Source of the DNA: Dietzia natronolimnaea
GTDB taxonomy: Bacteria; Actinomycetota; Actinomycetes; Mycobacteriales; Mycobacteriaceae
Strand: one strand, 5' to 3'
Assembly (NCBI RefSeq): GCF_039525805.1
Contig: NZ_BAAAHZ010000013.1
Length of the DNA stretch: 64,000 nt
The translations under genes were made by a program, and so were the position numbers. Shown here piece by piece: positions 16,610 to 24,010 of the stretch. Position 1 is the stretch's first letter. Each line of letters opens with the position of its first letter. The notes under the pieces are model-generated. The model worked only from the letters and a program-made list of their open reading frames with translations, did not search any database and was not told the DNA's origin.

Positions 16610-16954
16610 TCAGCGGGCGCCGGCGCGCCGACGCTTCTTGAGGATGTCCATCCGCTCCTTGAGCAGGTCCTCGAGGTCGTCGAGCGAGCGACGCTCGAGG
16701 AGCATGTCCCAGTGGGTACGCGGCGGCTTGCCCTTCTTGACCTCGACCGCCGGACCGTCGATGAGCTGGCCCTCCTGGCCGTTCTTGCACATCCAGGTCC
16801 CGGGGATCTCGGCGTCATCGGCGAACGGCACCTCGTACACCTCGCCGTTCTCCGTCTGGTACTTGGCCATCCGCCGGGGCGCGAGATCGGTGTCCCGGTC
16901 GGTCTCGTAGCTCACCGCACCGAGGCGGCTGCCTCTGAGGACTCGATCTGCCAT
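16610..16954 (-). CDS. rbpA: RNA polymerase-binding protein RbpA
   Basis: Small essential actinobacterial protein that binds RNA polymerase and group 1/2 sigma factors and stabilises the open complex. The 114-residue protein has the N-terminal tail (MADRVLRGSRLGAVSYE), the RbpA core with a zinc-like region reduced to TWMCKNGQEG, and the C-terminal sigma-interaction helix (LLERRSLDDLEDLLKERM). The ATG at 16954 has an AAGGAG site. The neighbour ppm1 and the small zinc protein upstream match the Rv2049c-Rv2051c order. A SigH/SigR-type promoter lies upstream, so oxidative or disulphide stress should raise its expression. Confidence 0.95.
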   Translation of the reverse strand: MADRVLRGSRLGAVSYETDRDTDLAPRRMAKYQTENGEVYEVPFADDAEIPGTWMCKNGQEGQLIDGPAVEVKKGKPPRTHWDMLLERRSLDDLEDLLKERMDILKKRRRAGAR

Positions 16955-17028
16955 GCGAACTCCTTCTACCGTGTTCGTCCGTCTGTCCAGCTGCCTGCGA
17001 CACGACGCTGCCGTGTTCCTGGTGATGT

Positions 17029-17056
17029 AACGCCAGGTGACCCCCCAAATGTTCCC
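17029..17056 (-). promoter_or_regulatory. SigH/SigR-type promoter of rbpA
   Basis: On the minus strand GGGAAC (17051-17056) is followed after 18 bases by CGTT (17029-17032). This fits the disulphide-stress sigma consensus GGGAAT/C-N16-18-CGTT. Streptomyces rbpA is a known SigR target. The leader to the rbpA start would be about 65 bases. Confidence 0.6.
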
Positions 17057-17094
17057 ACGGGATACGGCAGCAGGCCAGCCGGGGACCGTCTCGG

Positions 17095-17100
17095 TACCCT
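17095..17100 (+). promoter_or_regulatory. -10 of leaderless zinc-ribbon gene
   Basis: TACCCT is seven bases before the GTG at 17108, without a ribosome-binding site. Confidence 0.45.
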
Positions 17101-17107
17101 GACCTCC

Positions 17108-17464
17108 GTGGACACCGACGCCCCCGCCGCTCAACCCCCGCCTCGGCGGGGCGAGGCCTCGTGCGCGTGGTGCGGGCGTCCGGTGGACGAGGGCGACACG
17201 GGCCGACGACGACGGTACTGCCGCCGGTCGTGCCGTCAGCGCGCCTACGAGCAACGGCAGTCTCTGCGGGTCCGCGAACTTCCGGAGGGGACGGTGGTGC
17301 TCTCGGAAGCCGAGTCGACGGACCTCATGGACCGGATGTTCCAGCTCAGGTGCGCGTGCGAGGACCTGCGCACCGCGATCCTCGAGGGAGAGGACGCCAC
17401 CGAGTTGGCCCGGATGTCCGGTGACCTGGTGGACGCTGCCCGGCGCGCCGAACGACTGAGGTGA
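17108..17464 (+). CDS. Small zinc-ribbon protein beside rbpA
   Basis: A 118-residue protein with CAWCGRP near residue 16 and RRYCRRSCRQRAYEQRQ near residue 38. This forms a four-cysteine zinc site with a very basic second half, like the conserved small actinobacterial proteins found next to rbpA. A helical acidic C-terminal part follows (SEAESTDLMDRMFQLR). Nucleic-acid binding is possible from the basic cluster but not shown. No function is assigned. The GTG start is supported by a -10-like TACCCT exactly seven bases upstream. Confidence 0.7.
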   Translation: MDTDAPAAQPPPRRGEASCAWCGRPVDEGDTGRRRRYCRRSCRQRAYEQRQSLRVRELPEGTVVLSEAESTDLMDRMFQLRCACEDLRTAILEGEDATELARMSGDLVDAARRAERLR

Positions 17465-17544
17465 ACCGCGACTGAGGTATCCCTCCCCGGCGGGGTGTCC
17501 GGCACCTACGGTTGTCCGCAGACACCCCAGCGAGGAGACGCCCC

Positions 17545-19917
17545 GTGAGTGAGCACATCGCCGATTCCCATGACGTCATCCGCGTCCGGGGGGCGCGGGA
17601 GAACAACCTGAAGTCGATCAACGTCGACCTGCCCAAACGACGGCTCACCGTCTTCACCGGGGTTTCCGGTTCCGGCAAGAGCTCACTGGTCTTCGCCACG
17701 ATCGCCGCCGAGTCCCAGCGGATGATCAACGAGACCTACAGCGCGTTCCTCCAGGGCTTCATGCCCACCCTCGCGCGCCCCGACGTGGACCTCCTCGACG
17801 GCCTCACCACCGCCATCGTGGTGGATCAGGAGCGCATGGGATCCGACCCACGTTCGACGGTCGGCACGGCCACCGACACCGGAGCCCTGCTGCGCATCCT
17901 GTTCAGCAGACTGGCGGAGCCGCACATCGGCGGACCCAAGGCGTATTCGTTCAATGTCGCCTCCTCCGCCAGCGGGGCGGGCATCCTGACGAAGGCGGAC
18001 GGCACCCGGCAGAAGGCGGAGTTCTCCATCACCGGCGGGATGTGCGCCAGGTGCGAGGGGCGTGGGTCGGTGTCCGACTTCGACGTCGACGCTCTGGTCG
18101 ACCGGTCCAGGTCCCTCGCCGAGGGGGCCATCACGGTACCCGGGTACTCGATGGACGGGTGGTACGGACGCATCTACGCGGGGTCCGGCTTCTTCGACAT
18201 GGACAAGCCAGTCCGCGATTTCACCGAACAGGAGATGCACGACCTGCTCCGGAGGGAACCGGTCAAGATCAAGGCCGACGGGATCAACGTGACCTTCGAG
18301 GGGCTCATCCCGAAGATCCAGAAGTCGATGCTGGCCAAGGACGTCGAGGCGATGCAGCCGCACATCCGGGCATTCGTGGAGCGAGCCGTGGTGTTCACCA
18401 CCTGTCCGGAGTGTGACGGCACCCGCCTGAACGAGGGCGCACGATCGTCGCGGATCGGCGCACTGAACATCGCCGATGCCTCCGCCATGCAGATCACCGA
18501 CCTGGCCGAGTGGCTTCGCGGGGTCTCCGAACCATCGGTCGCCCCGCTGCTCGCCGCGCTGCAGCACACCCTGGACTCCTTCGTGGAGATCGGACTGGGT
18601 TACCTCTCCCTGGACCGGCCGGCCGGCACGCTCTCCGGTGGTGAGTCGCAGCGCGTCAAGATGATCAGGCACCTGGGGTCGGCGCTGACCGACGTGACCT
18701 ATGTGTTCGACGAGCCGTCGATCGGTCTGCACCCGCACGACATCCAGCGGATGAACGACCTGCTGTTGCGGCTGCGTGACAAGGGGAACACCGTCCTCGT
18801 GGTGGAGCACAAGCCGGAGATCATCGCCATCGCCGATCACGTGGTGGACCTGGGGCCCGGTGCCGGGTCCACCGGTGGCGAGATCTGCTACGAGGGGTCG
18901 GTCGCCGGCCTCCGGGGAAGCGACACGGTCACCGGCCGCCACCTCGACGACCGCGCGACGCTCAAGGACGGGGTCCGCAGGGCGACCGGCCACCTCGAGG
19001 TGCGGGGCGCGACCGCCCACAATGTCCGGGACGTGGACGTCGACATCCCGCTGGGAGTGCTGTGCGTGGTGACCGGCGTGGCCGGCTCCGGGAAGAGCTC
19101 GCTCATCCATGGGTCGGTCTCCCCACGTCCCGGTGTGGTCGCGATCGACCAGGCCGCGATCCGCGGGTCCCGCCGCAGCAACCCGGCCACCTACACCGGG
19201 CTGCTCGAGCCCATCCGGAAAGCCTTCGCCAAGGCCAACGGCGTCAAACCCGCCCTGTTCAGCCCCAACTCCGAGGGCGCGTGCCCCACGTGCAAGGGGG
19301 CGGGCGTGATCTACAGCGATCTCGGTCTGATGGCGGGGGTCGCCACGACGTGCGACGACTGCGAGGGCCGGCGCTTCCAGGCCGAGGTCCTGGAGTACCG
19401 GTTGGGGGAGCGCAACATCGGTGAGGTCCTGGCGATGTCGGTGGCCACGGCAGAGGAGTTCTTCCGCGAGGGACCGGCGCGGATCCCGGCCGCGCACAAG
19501 ATCCTGCTACGGCTCCGCGACGTGGGACTGGGCTACGTCCGGTTGGGACAACCGCTGACCACGCTGTCGGGAGGGGAGCGGCAACGTCTCAAGTTGGCCG
19601 CGCAGATGGCGGACAAAGCGGAGGTCTACGTGCTCGACGAACCGACCACCGGCCTGCATCTGGCCGACGTCCGGAACCTGCTGGGCATGCTCGACCGGCT
19701 GGTGGACGCGGGCAGGTCCGTCGTCGTCATCGAGCACCACCAGGCCGTCATGGCCCACGCGGACTGGATCATCGACCTCGGTCCCGGGGCCGGCCACGGT
19801 GGCGGCCGCGTCGTGTTCGAGGGCACGCCCGCCGAGCTCGTGGCAGCCCGGTCCACGCTCACCGGTGAGCACCTCGCGCGGTACGTGGCGGGGGGTGTCG
19901 AGCCCGCGATCGGGTGA
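17545..19917 (+). CDS. UvrA-like ABC ATPase (excinuclease UvrA paralogue)
   Basis: Tandem ABC ATPase of the UvrA family, 790 residues against about 950-1000 for the housekeeping UvrA. Two Walker A loops (GVSGSGKSS about 39-47 and GVAGSGKSS mid-protein), two signatures (LSGGESQRV, LSGGERQRL) and zinc-module cysteines (CARCEG, CPECDG, CPTCKG, CDDCEG) are present. The shorter length suggests loss of the UvrB-binding region, as in the class II UvrA/DrrC group linked to DNA-damage or drug tolerance. The GTG at 17545 has a GAGGAGA site. Which UvrA function it retains cannot be told from sequence. Confidence 0.88.
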   Translation: MSEHIADSHDVIRVRGARENNLKSINVDLPKRRLTVFTGVSGSGKSSLVFATIAAESQRMINETYSAFLQGFMPTLARPDVDLLDGLTTAIVVDQERMGSDPRSTVGTATDTGALLRILFSRLAEPHIGGPKAYSFNVASSASGAGILTKADGTRQKAEFSITGGMCARCEGRGSVSDFDVDALVDRSRSLAEGAITVPGYSMDGWYGRIYAGSGFFDMDKPVRDFTEQEMHDLLRREPVKIKADGINVTFEGLIPKIQKSMLAKDVEAMQPHIRAFVERAVVFTTCPECDGTRLNEGARSSRIGALNIADASAMQITDLAEWLRGVSEPSVAPLLAALQHTLDSFVEIGLGYLSLDRPAGTLSGGESQRVKMIRHLGSALTDVTYVFDEPSIGLHPHDIQRMNDLLLRLRDKGNTVLVVEHKPEIIAIADHVVDLGPGAGSTGGEICYEGSVAGLRGSDTVTGRHLDDRATLKDGVRRATGHLEVRGATAHNVRDVDVDIPLGVLCVVTGVAGSGKSSLIHGSVSPRPGVVAIDQAAIRGSRRSNPATYTGLLEPIRKAFAKANGVKPALFSPNSEGACPTCKGAGVIYSDLGLMAGVATTCDDCEGRRFQAEVLEYRLGERNIGEVLAMSVATAEEFFREGPARIPAAHKILLRLRDVGLGYVRLGQPLTTLSGGERQRLKLAAQMADKAEVYVLDEPTTGLHLADVRNLLGMLDRLVDAGRSVVVIEHHQAVMAHADWIIDLGPGAGHGGGRVVFEGTPAELVAARSTLTGEHLARYVAGGVEPAIG

Positions 19918-19930
19918 GGGGTACCGGAGA

Positions 19931-20149
19931 TCACCCCGCCTTACCGAACCGCTTGTGCAGTGCCTGCTTGCTCACGCCGAGGACGACTCCGATCTCCGCC
20001 CAGCTCAACCCGTGCAGCCGAGCGTGTCGGACCGCCGCCGACTCCTCCCGGGCGAGCGCCGCCCTCGCCTCCGCGATCGCGGCCAGGCGGGCGACCGGGT
20101 TCGGCGTGTCGTCCTCGTGGTCGTCGGCGTCGTCATAGGTCGTGTTCAC
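19931..20149 (-). CDS. Small HTH regulator
   Basis: The 72-residue protein has an acidic N-terminus (DDADDHEDD) and a C-terminal helix-turn-helix (LHGLSWAEIGVVLGVSKQALHKRF) resembling sigma-region-4-like or resolvase-type HTHs of small actinobacterial regulators. I chose the GTG at 20149, which has a GAGGTGAG ribosome-binding site, over the upstream TTG. It is divergent from an FMN-binding gene, and the shared gap contains two identical-format palindromes, so it is probably an autorepressor controlling that gene. Confidence 0.75.
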   Translation of the reverse strand: MNTTYDDADDHEDDTPNPVARLAAIAEARAALAREESAAVRHARLHGLSWAEIGVVLGVSKQALHKRFGKAG

Positions 20150-20165
20150 ATTTCTCACCTCGTTC

Positions 20166-20209
20166 GTCAACCTACGTTGACAGCACCAGGCGCGTCAATC
20201 AGAGTTGAC
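20166..20209. promoter_or_regulatory. Two GTCAA-N6-TTGAC operators in a divergent promoter
   Basis: Two 16-base palindromes with the same format, GTCAA-N6-TTGAC, lie at 20166-20181 and 20194-20209, their starts 28 bases apart. The second TTGACG also makes a good -35 for the rightward gene, with TAGGGT (20227-20232) 16 bases later and the ATG at 20240. On the minus strand the TTGACG at 20198-20193 can serve the HTH gene. A bound dimer would cover the -35 of both promoters. Confidence 0.65.
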
Positions 20210-20239
20210 GGTCTGGTACGGCGGACTAGGGTCGTGGTC

Positions 20240-20824
20240 ATGCCCACCAACCGATATCCCGAGATCGCGTTCGGTCCCGCCGCCCGTGCACGGCAGGAGT
20301 CGACGGGCGTCACCAGGCCGTCGGAGACCGGCGAGTTCGCCCTGGAGGGCACGGATTCCGCGCTGATCCGGCGCGCCGACCACTTCCTCCTCTCGAGCGT
20401 CACCGAGTCCGGGTGGCCGTACGTCCAGCACCGCGGGGGACCCACCGGGTTCGTCCACGTCCTGACGCCCACCTCTCTCGCGTGGCTGGAGTTCCGCGGG
20501 AACCGCCAGTACGTCTCCGTGGGCAACATGGACCACGACGGGCGCGTCTGTCTGCTCTTCGTGGACTATCCCACCCGGGCCAGGCTCAAGGTGTTCGGTC
20601 ACGCCCGGGTCATCGAACCGGACCGGGACCCGGACCTGATCGGGCGCCTGCGTTCGATGGGGGAGAGGACCTACACCGGGCATGTCGAGAGGGCGATCGT
20701 CGTGGATCTCGTGGCCGCCGACGCCAACTGCAGCAAGCACATCACGCCGAGGTGGGATCGCGCGTACATCGATGACCTCACCGAGGTGTACCGCCGGCAG
20801 ATCGACGAACTGCGGGAAGGGTGA
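20240..20824 (+). CDS. Pyridoxamine-5'-phosphate oxidase-like FMN-binding protein
   Basis: A 194-residue split-barrel flavoprotein of the PPOX family. SVTESGWPYVQHRGGP and the VGNMDHDGRVCLLFVDYPTRARLKV stretch (shown in parts) fit the FMN-binding strands and the phosphate loop. The substrate is unknown; relatives act as general stress or pyridoxine-phosphate-like oxidases. The start at 20240 is supported by a promoter whose -10 lies seven bases upstream. It is next to and divergent from the HTH gene, with twin operators between, so it is probably the regulator's main target. The GyrI-like gene follows three bases later. Confidence 0.8.
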   Translation: MPTNRYPEIAFGPAARARQESTGVTRPSETGEFALEGTDSALIRRADHFLLSSVTESGWPYVQHRGGPTGFVHVLTPTSLAWLEFRGNRQYVSVGNMDHDGRVCLLFVDYPTRARLKVFGHARVIEPDRDPDLIGRLRSMGERTYTGHVERAIVVDLVAADANCSKHITPRWDRAYIDDLTEVYRRQIDELREG

Positions 20825-20827
20825 GAC

Positions 20828-21455
20828 GTGGGAACCTTCGACATCAAACGGGAGCGCAGGGACCTCTACAACGGCACAGTCGGGAGGTTCGACCCGGTCC
20901 GAGGTACCACCGATGCGATTCCTCATGGCCGACGGCCGGGGGAACCCCAACACCTCCGCGGACTACGGCAAGGTGCTCGAGGCGCTGTACACGTGCTCCT
21001 ATGCGGTGCGGGCGGTGGCCAGGGTCGAACTCGGGCGAGTCCACACCGTCGGCCCGCTCGAGGGTCTCTGGTACGCCGACGACCTCGGGGTGTTCACCGC
21101 GCGGGACAAGGACGCCTGGGCGTGGACCATGATGATCTGGCAGCCGGACTGGGTCACCGCGGACATGGTGGCCTCCGCCGTGGAGACGGTGACCCGGAGG
21201 AAGCCTCACGTCGCGGTGGACCGGGTCCGCCTCGAGGAGTTCGCGGAGGGCCCGGCCGTCCAGACCCTGCACGTCGGACCGTACGACGCGGAGGGTCCGG
21301 TCATCGCCCGGATGCACGAGGTGGCCATCACCGGTCGCGGCCTGATCGCCTCGGGGCACCACCACGAGATCTATCTCTCCGACGCGCGCAAGACCGAACC
21401 GGCTCGGCTGCGGACGATACTGCGCCAACCCGTGGCGAGCGCCGCGGAGCAGTGA
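20828..21455 (+). CDS. GyrI-like small-molecule-binding protein with an N-terminal frameshift
   Basis: Two frames together encode a typical GyrI-like domain protein of about 208 residues. The first 24 codons (20828-20899, GTFDIKRERRDLYNG) match the usual N-terminus. The frame must shift at 20899-20900, where one extra C in GGTCCGAG breaks it, after which EVPPMRFLMADGRGNPNTS continues and the rest is intact to 21455. Deleting one C restores the expected DPV-EVPPM junction. If the shift is real, only a shortened product from the ATG at 20913 (180 residues) would be made. GyrI-like domains bind small hydrophobic ligands; the role is unknown. Confidence 0.75.
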
Positions 21456-21478
21456 TCGGGTGCGGGTAGAAAGAACTC

Positions 21479-21916
21479 ATGACCACCTCCGACGGATTCC
21501 CCGATGCCTCTTCCGACGACGCGAGCAGGTTCGTCCGAGCCTCAGGACTCGTCATCGACGAGGTGACCGCGACGAGCCTCAGGGGCCATGCGGTTCTGGG
21601 CGAGGGCCACCTCACCGCGTGGGGGACCGTCCACGGGGGTGTCTACGCCAGCATCGTCGAGTCCGCGGGCGGCGCGGGCGCCGGAGCCGCCGTGGCCGAC
21701 CGGGGCCAGATCGCGGTCGGCGTCCACAACGGCACCGACTTCCTGCGGGCGTCGACCGGCGGGCGGGTCGACGTGAGCGCGGAAGCATTGTTCCAGGGGC
21801 GCGGTCAGCAGCTGTGGGACGTGGTGATCCGCCAGTCCGAGAGCGGCACCGTACTCGCGAGGGGCCAACTCAGGCTGCAGAACGTTCCGCGGCCGGATCC
21901 GGCTCGGCACAGCTGA
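21479..21916 (+). CDS. PaaI-family hotdog thioesterase
   Basis: A 145-residue hotdog-fold protein. GTVHGGVYASIVESAGGAGAG contains the HGG and the acidic catalytic residue typical of PaaI/YbgC-like acyl-CoA thioesterases, and FLRASTGGRVDVSAEALFQGRGQQLWDV covers the following strands (shown in parts). Its acyl-CoA substrate cannot be told; aromatic or naphthoate-CoA esters are common. A paralogue lies at 44751-45167. A TAGAAA hexamer sits 14 bases upstream of the ATG. Confidence 0.85.
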   Translation: MTTSDGFPDASSDDASRFVRASGLVIDEVTATSLRGHAVLGEGHLTAWGTVHGGVYASIVESAGGAGAGAAVADRGQIAVGVHNGTDFLRASTGGRVDVSAEALFQGRGQQLWDVVIRQSESGTVLARGQLRLQNVPRPDPARHS

Positions 21917-21946
21917 CCCCACCCGGGGCCCGGCGGCGCCCCGGAC

Positions 21947-22387
21947 TCACGTCGCGTCGGCACGCTCCAGCGCCGCCACGACACTCCGCGCCAGTCGACG
22001 CAACTCGAGGAGGTCCTCCGCCGGCAGGTCCAGCTTCTCCAACAGGGAGCACTGGATGCGGCCCGCCTCGTCGCGGAGGGCGTGCCCGGCGTCGGTCAGC
22101 ACGACGGTCACACTCCGGGCGTCCCCGCCCGCCCGGTGACGCGACACCAGTCCGGCGGCCTCCATCCGCGAGATCAGCGGGGAGAGAGTGCCGGAGTCCA
22201 GGAGCATCCGGTCGCCCAGCTGTCGGATCGTCAGACCGTCCTCCTCCCACAGGGCGAGCATCACCAGATACTGGGGATAGGTGAGCCCGGCCGAGGCCAG
22301 GGCCTCCCGATAGGCCGCTGTCGACGCCCTGGAAGCGGCGTAGAGGGCAAAGCAGACCTGCTGGTCGAGGCGGAGATCGGCGTCCAT
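21947..22387 (-). CDS. MarR-family regulator, OhrR type
   Basis: A 146-residue winged-HTH protein. The start, LDQQVCFALYAASR, contains the single peroxide-sensing cysteine and surroundings of OhrR, which represses genes for organic hydroperoxide detoxification until the cysteine is oxidised. The winged helix follows (LTIRQLGDRMLLDSGTLSPL, then a wing with RHRAGGDARSV). The usual partner ohr is not adjacent; the divergent neighbour is a DoxX-like membrane protein. A perfect 10-base-arm palindrome in the shared gap is the probable operator for both. Confidence 0.88.
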   Translation of the reverse strand: MDADLRLDQQVCFALYAASRASTAAYREALASAGLTYPQYLVMLALWEEDGLTIRQLGDRMLLDSGTLSPLISRMEAAGLVSRHRAGGDARSVTVVLTDAGHALRDEAGRIQCSLLEKLDLPAEDLLELRRLARSVVAALERADAT

Positions 22388-22412
22388 CTCCCCATTGTCC
22401 CGCAGAATTCGA

Positions 22413-22437
22413 TTGCGCACAATTGAGTTGTGCGCAA
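22413..22437. promoter_or_regulatory. Perfect palindromic operator between ohrR-like and DoxX genes
   Basis: TTGCGCACAA (22413-22422), five bases, then TTGTGCGCAA (22428-22437). The core ACAATTGAGTTGT is close to the TACAATT/AATTGTA boxes bound by OhrR. It ends ten bases before the DoxX-like ATG, so a bound protein would block its transcription start. Confidence 0.75.
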
Positions 22438-22447
22438 TACTTCTGTC

Positions 22448-22927
22448 ATGGAGCACACCCCAGGTACGCGACCGGCCGGACGCACCGGCACCCGGATGAC
22501 ACGACGCCCGGGCCGGGCCGGCGAGGTGATCCGTCACCTGGGACGCTGGACCCTCGGCGCCGCACTGCTGGGCGCCGGCGTGGGACACCTGACCACCATG
22601 CGGCAGGAGTTCCAGGCCCAGGTGCCCACCTGGGTGCCCCTGGACCCGGACTTCGTGGTGCTGGCCTCCGGTGTCGTCGAGATAGGACTGGGCGCCGCCC
22701 TCATCCTGGCGCCGACGAGATTCCGGCCCGCCGTGGGGTGGGTCACCGCCGGCTTCTTCGTCGCGATCTTCCCCGGCAACATCTCGCAGTACGTCACCGG
22801 CACGGCCGCCTTCGGACTGGACACCGACCGCGCCCGCCTCATCCGACTGTTCTTCCAGCCCCTCCTGGTGGCGTGGGCACTGTGGTCCACCGGGGCGTGG
22901 AGAGCGTGGCGCGGCCAACGCGGCTGA
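22448..22927 (+). CDS. DoxX-like membrane protein
   Basis: A 159-residue protein with four hydrophobic stretches (for example LGRWTLGAALLGAGVGHLTTM and VVLASGVVEIGLGAALILA), in the style of DoxX/DUF417-type membrane proteins. The N-terminus is basic and cytoplasmic. I use the ATG at 22448 because the upstream GTG at 22430 lies inside the operator. The divergent OhrR-type gene and its palindrome make regulation by organic peroxides likely. DoxX proteins of actinobacteria have been linked to thiol homeostasis, which would fit, but that is inference. Confidence 0.75.
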   Translation: MEHTPGTRPAGRTGTRMTRRPGRAGEVIRHLGRWTLGAALLGAGVGHLTTMRQEFQAQVPTWVPLDPDFVVLASGVVEIGLGAALILAPTRFRPAVGWVTAGFFVAIFPGNISQYVTGTAAFGLDTDRARLIRLFFQPLLVAWALWSTGAWRAWRGQRG

Positions 22928-22983
22928 CCACCGGCTCCGACACGCTCAGTGCGGCCCGGGTGAGCCGGGTCGACCGGGCGTCC

Positions 22984-23943
22984 TCACGGCGGGCCGGGGG
23001 AGAAGAACCGCCAGATCTCGCCGGGCGCGTCGTACCGGGCCCCACCGTCGCGGCCCCACCTGCCGGACAGGGTGGGGAAGGAGTGGCCGACCCGGTCCAC
23101 CATCACCAGCCGCACGGGATCCGGGCCTTCCCAGGTGATCGTCTCGGCGTCGCCCTCACGACTGACCGACGGGGACGACCCGTCGACCGCGACCCCGTTG
23201 TGTCGGGCGAACCACTCCGCGCCGTCCACGGCGGACAGCACCTCGCCCCGCGACTGCGCGGCGAGGCCCGATCCCACGCGGACCTCACCACCGTCGATCG
23301 GGTTGATCGGGTCCTGACGCCCTTGGACAAACATGATCGGAACCGGCTCGCCATCGACCCCACAGCCCAGGTTCTCCCGGGTCGGGGGATTGGCGGCCAC
23401 CGCCGCGACCCCGTCGACGAGGTCCGGCGCCTCGAGGGCGAGTCGCATGGCCATGTGTCCGCCGGAGGAGAAGCCCACCGCGTAGACCGGGCCGGTCGTC
23501 CCGAGCGACCCGGCGGCCTGCCGGAAGAGCCCCACGTCGTCGAGGTCGTCCTCCTTGGCGGGCCATTCGCCCTCCCTCCGGCACTCGTTCCAGTTGTTCT
23601 CGTGGCCGTCGACGTAGACGATCGCGAAGCCCTCGTCGTCGGCCAGGCGCTCCAGGTCAGGACCTATCCCGTTGCGGATCCCCGAGCCGGTGTCCCCGGT
23701 CCCGTGGATGACGAGCAGTACGGGCGCCGAGGGGTCCTCCGCCGCCGGGGGGCGGTAGACGGTCCAGTTCCGGGTGAGGTCGTCCAGCACTGTCGAGTGG
23801 CTGGTCAGGTCCCGCGACTCATCCGTCGGGATCGACGCGGGCGGGGAGCGATCCCCGGACTGTCCTGCACACGCGCCCATCGCGATCGTGAGCACGAGGC
23901 ACGCCACGGCCCGGAGGGGTCGGGGGAACGTCGACTCCGTCAT
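22984..23943 (-). CDS. LpqC-like lipoprotein esterase (alpha/beta hydrolase)
   Basis: A 319-residue secreted lipoprotein of the PHB-depolymerase/feruloyl-esterase type. The signal peptide ends at AMGAC, a lipobox with Cys at about residue 25. The mature part has the oxyanion segment LLVIHGTGDTGSG, the nucleophile elbow GFSSGGHMA and a C-terminal VGHSFP with the catalytic His. The start MTEST fits a CAGACT hexamer just upstream. It would hydrolyse esters at the cell surface. Cysteine pairs in CRREGEW and NLGCGV may form a disulphide. The substrate is unknown. Confidence 0.85.
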   Translation of the reverse strand: MTESTFPRPLRAVACLVLTIAMGACAGQSGDRSPPASIPTDESRDLTSHSTVLDDLTRNWTVYRPPAAEDPSAPVLLVIHGTGDTGSGIRNGIGPDLERLADDEGFAIVYVDGHENNWNECRREGEWPAKEDDLDDVGLFRQAAGSLGTTGPVYAVGFSSGGHMAMRLALEAPDLVDGVAAVAANPPTRENLGCGVDGEPVPIMFVQGRQDPINPIDGGEVRVGSGLAAQSRGEVLSAVDGAEWFARHNGVAVDGSSPSVSREGDAETITWEGPDPVRLVMVDRVGHSFPTLSGRWGRDGGARYDAPGEIWRFFSPGPP

Positions 23944-23996
23944 GCCCCGAGTCTGGCGCATCTCGCGCTCACCCGCCCAGGCGGACGGCCTCTGAG

Positions 23997-24002
23997 TACA
24001 CT
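23997..24002 (+). promoter_or_regulatory. -10 of leaderless amidase promoter
   Basis: TACACT lies eight bases before the ATG at 24011, with no ribosome-binding site between. Confidence 0.45.
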
Positions 24003-24010
24003 CACAATCC

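Noticed and set aside
17683..19497. Minus-strand frame of 604 codons opposite the UvrA paralogue
   Set aside because: Antisense shadow of a well-supported ABC ATPase gene; low-complexity composition.
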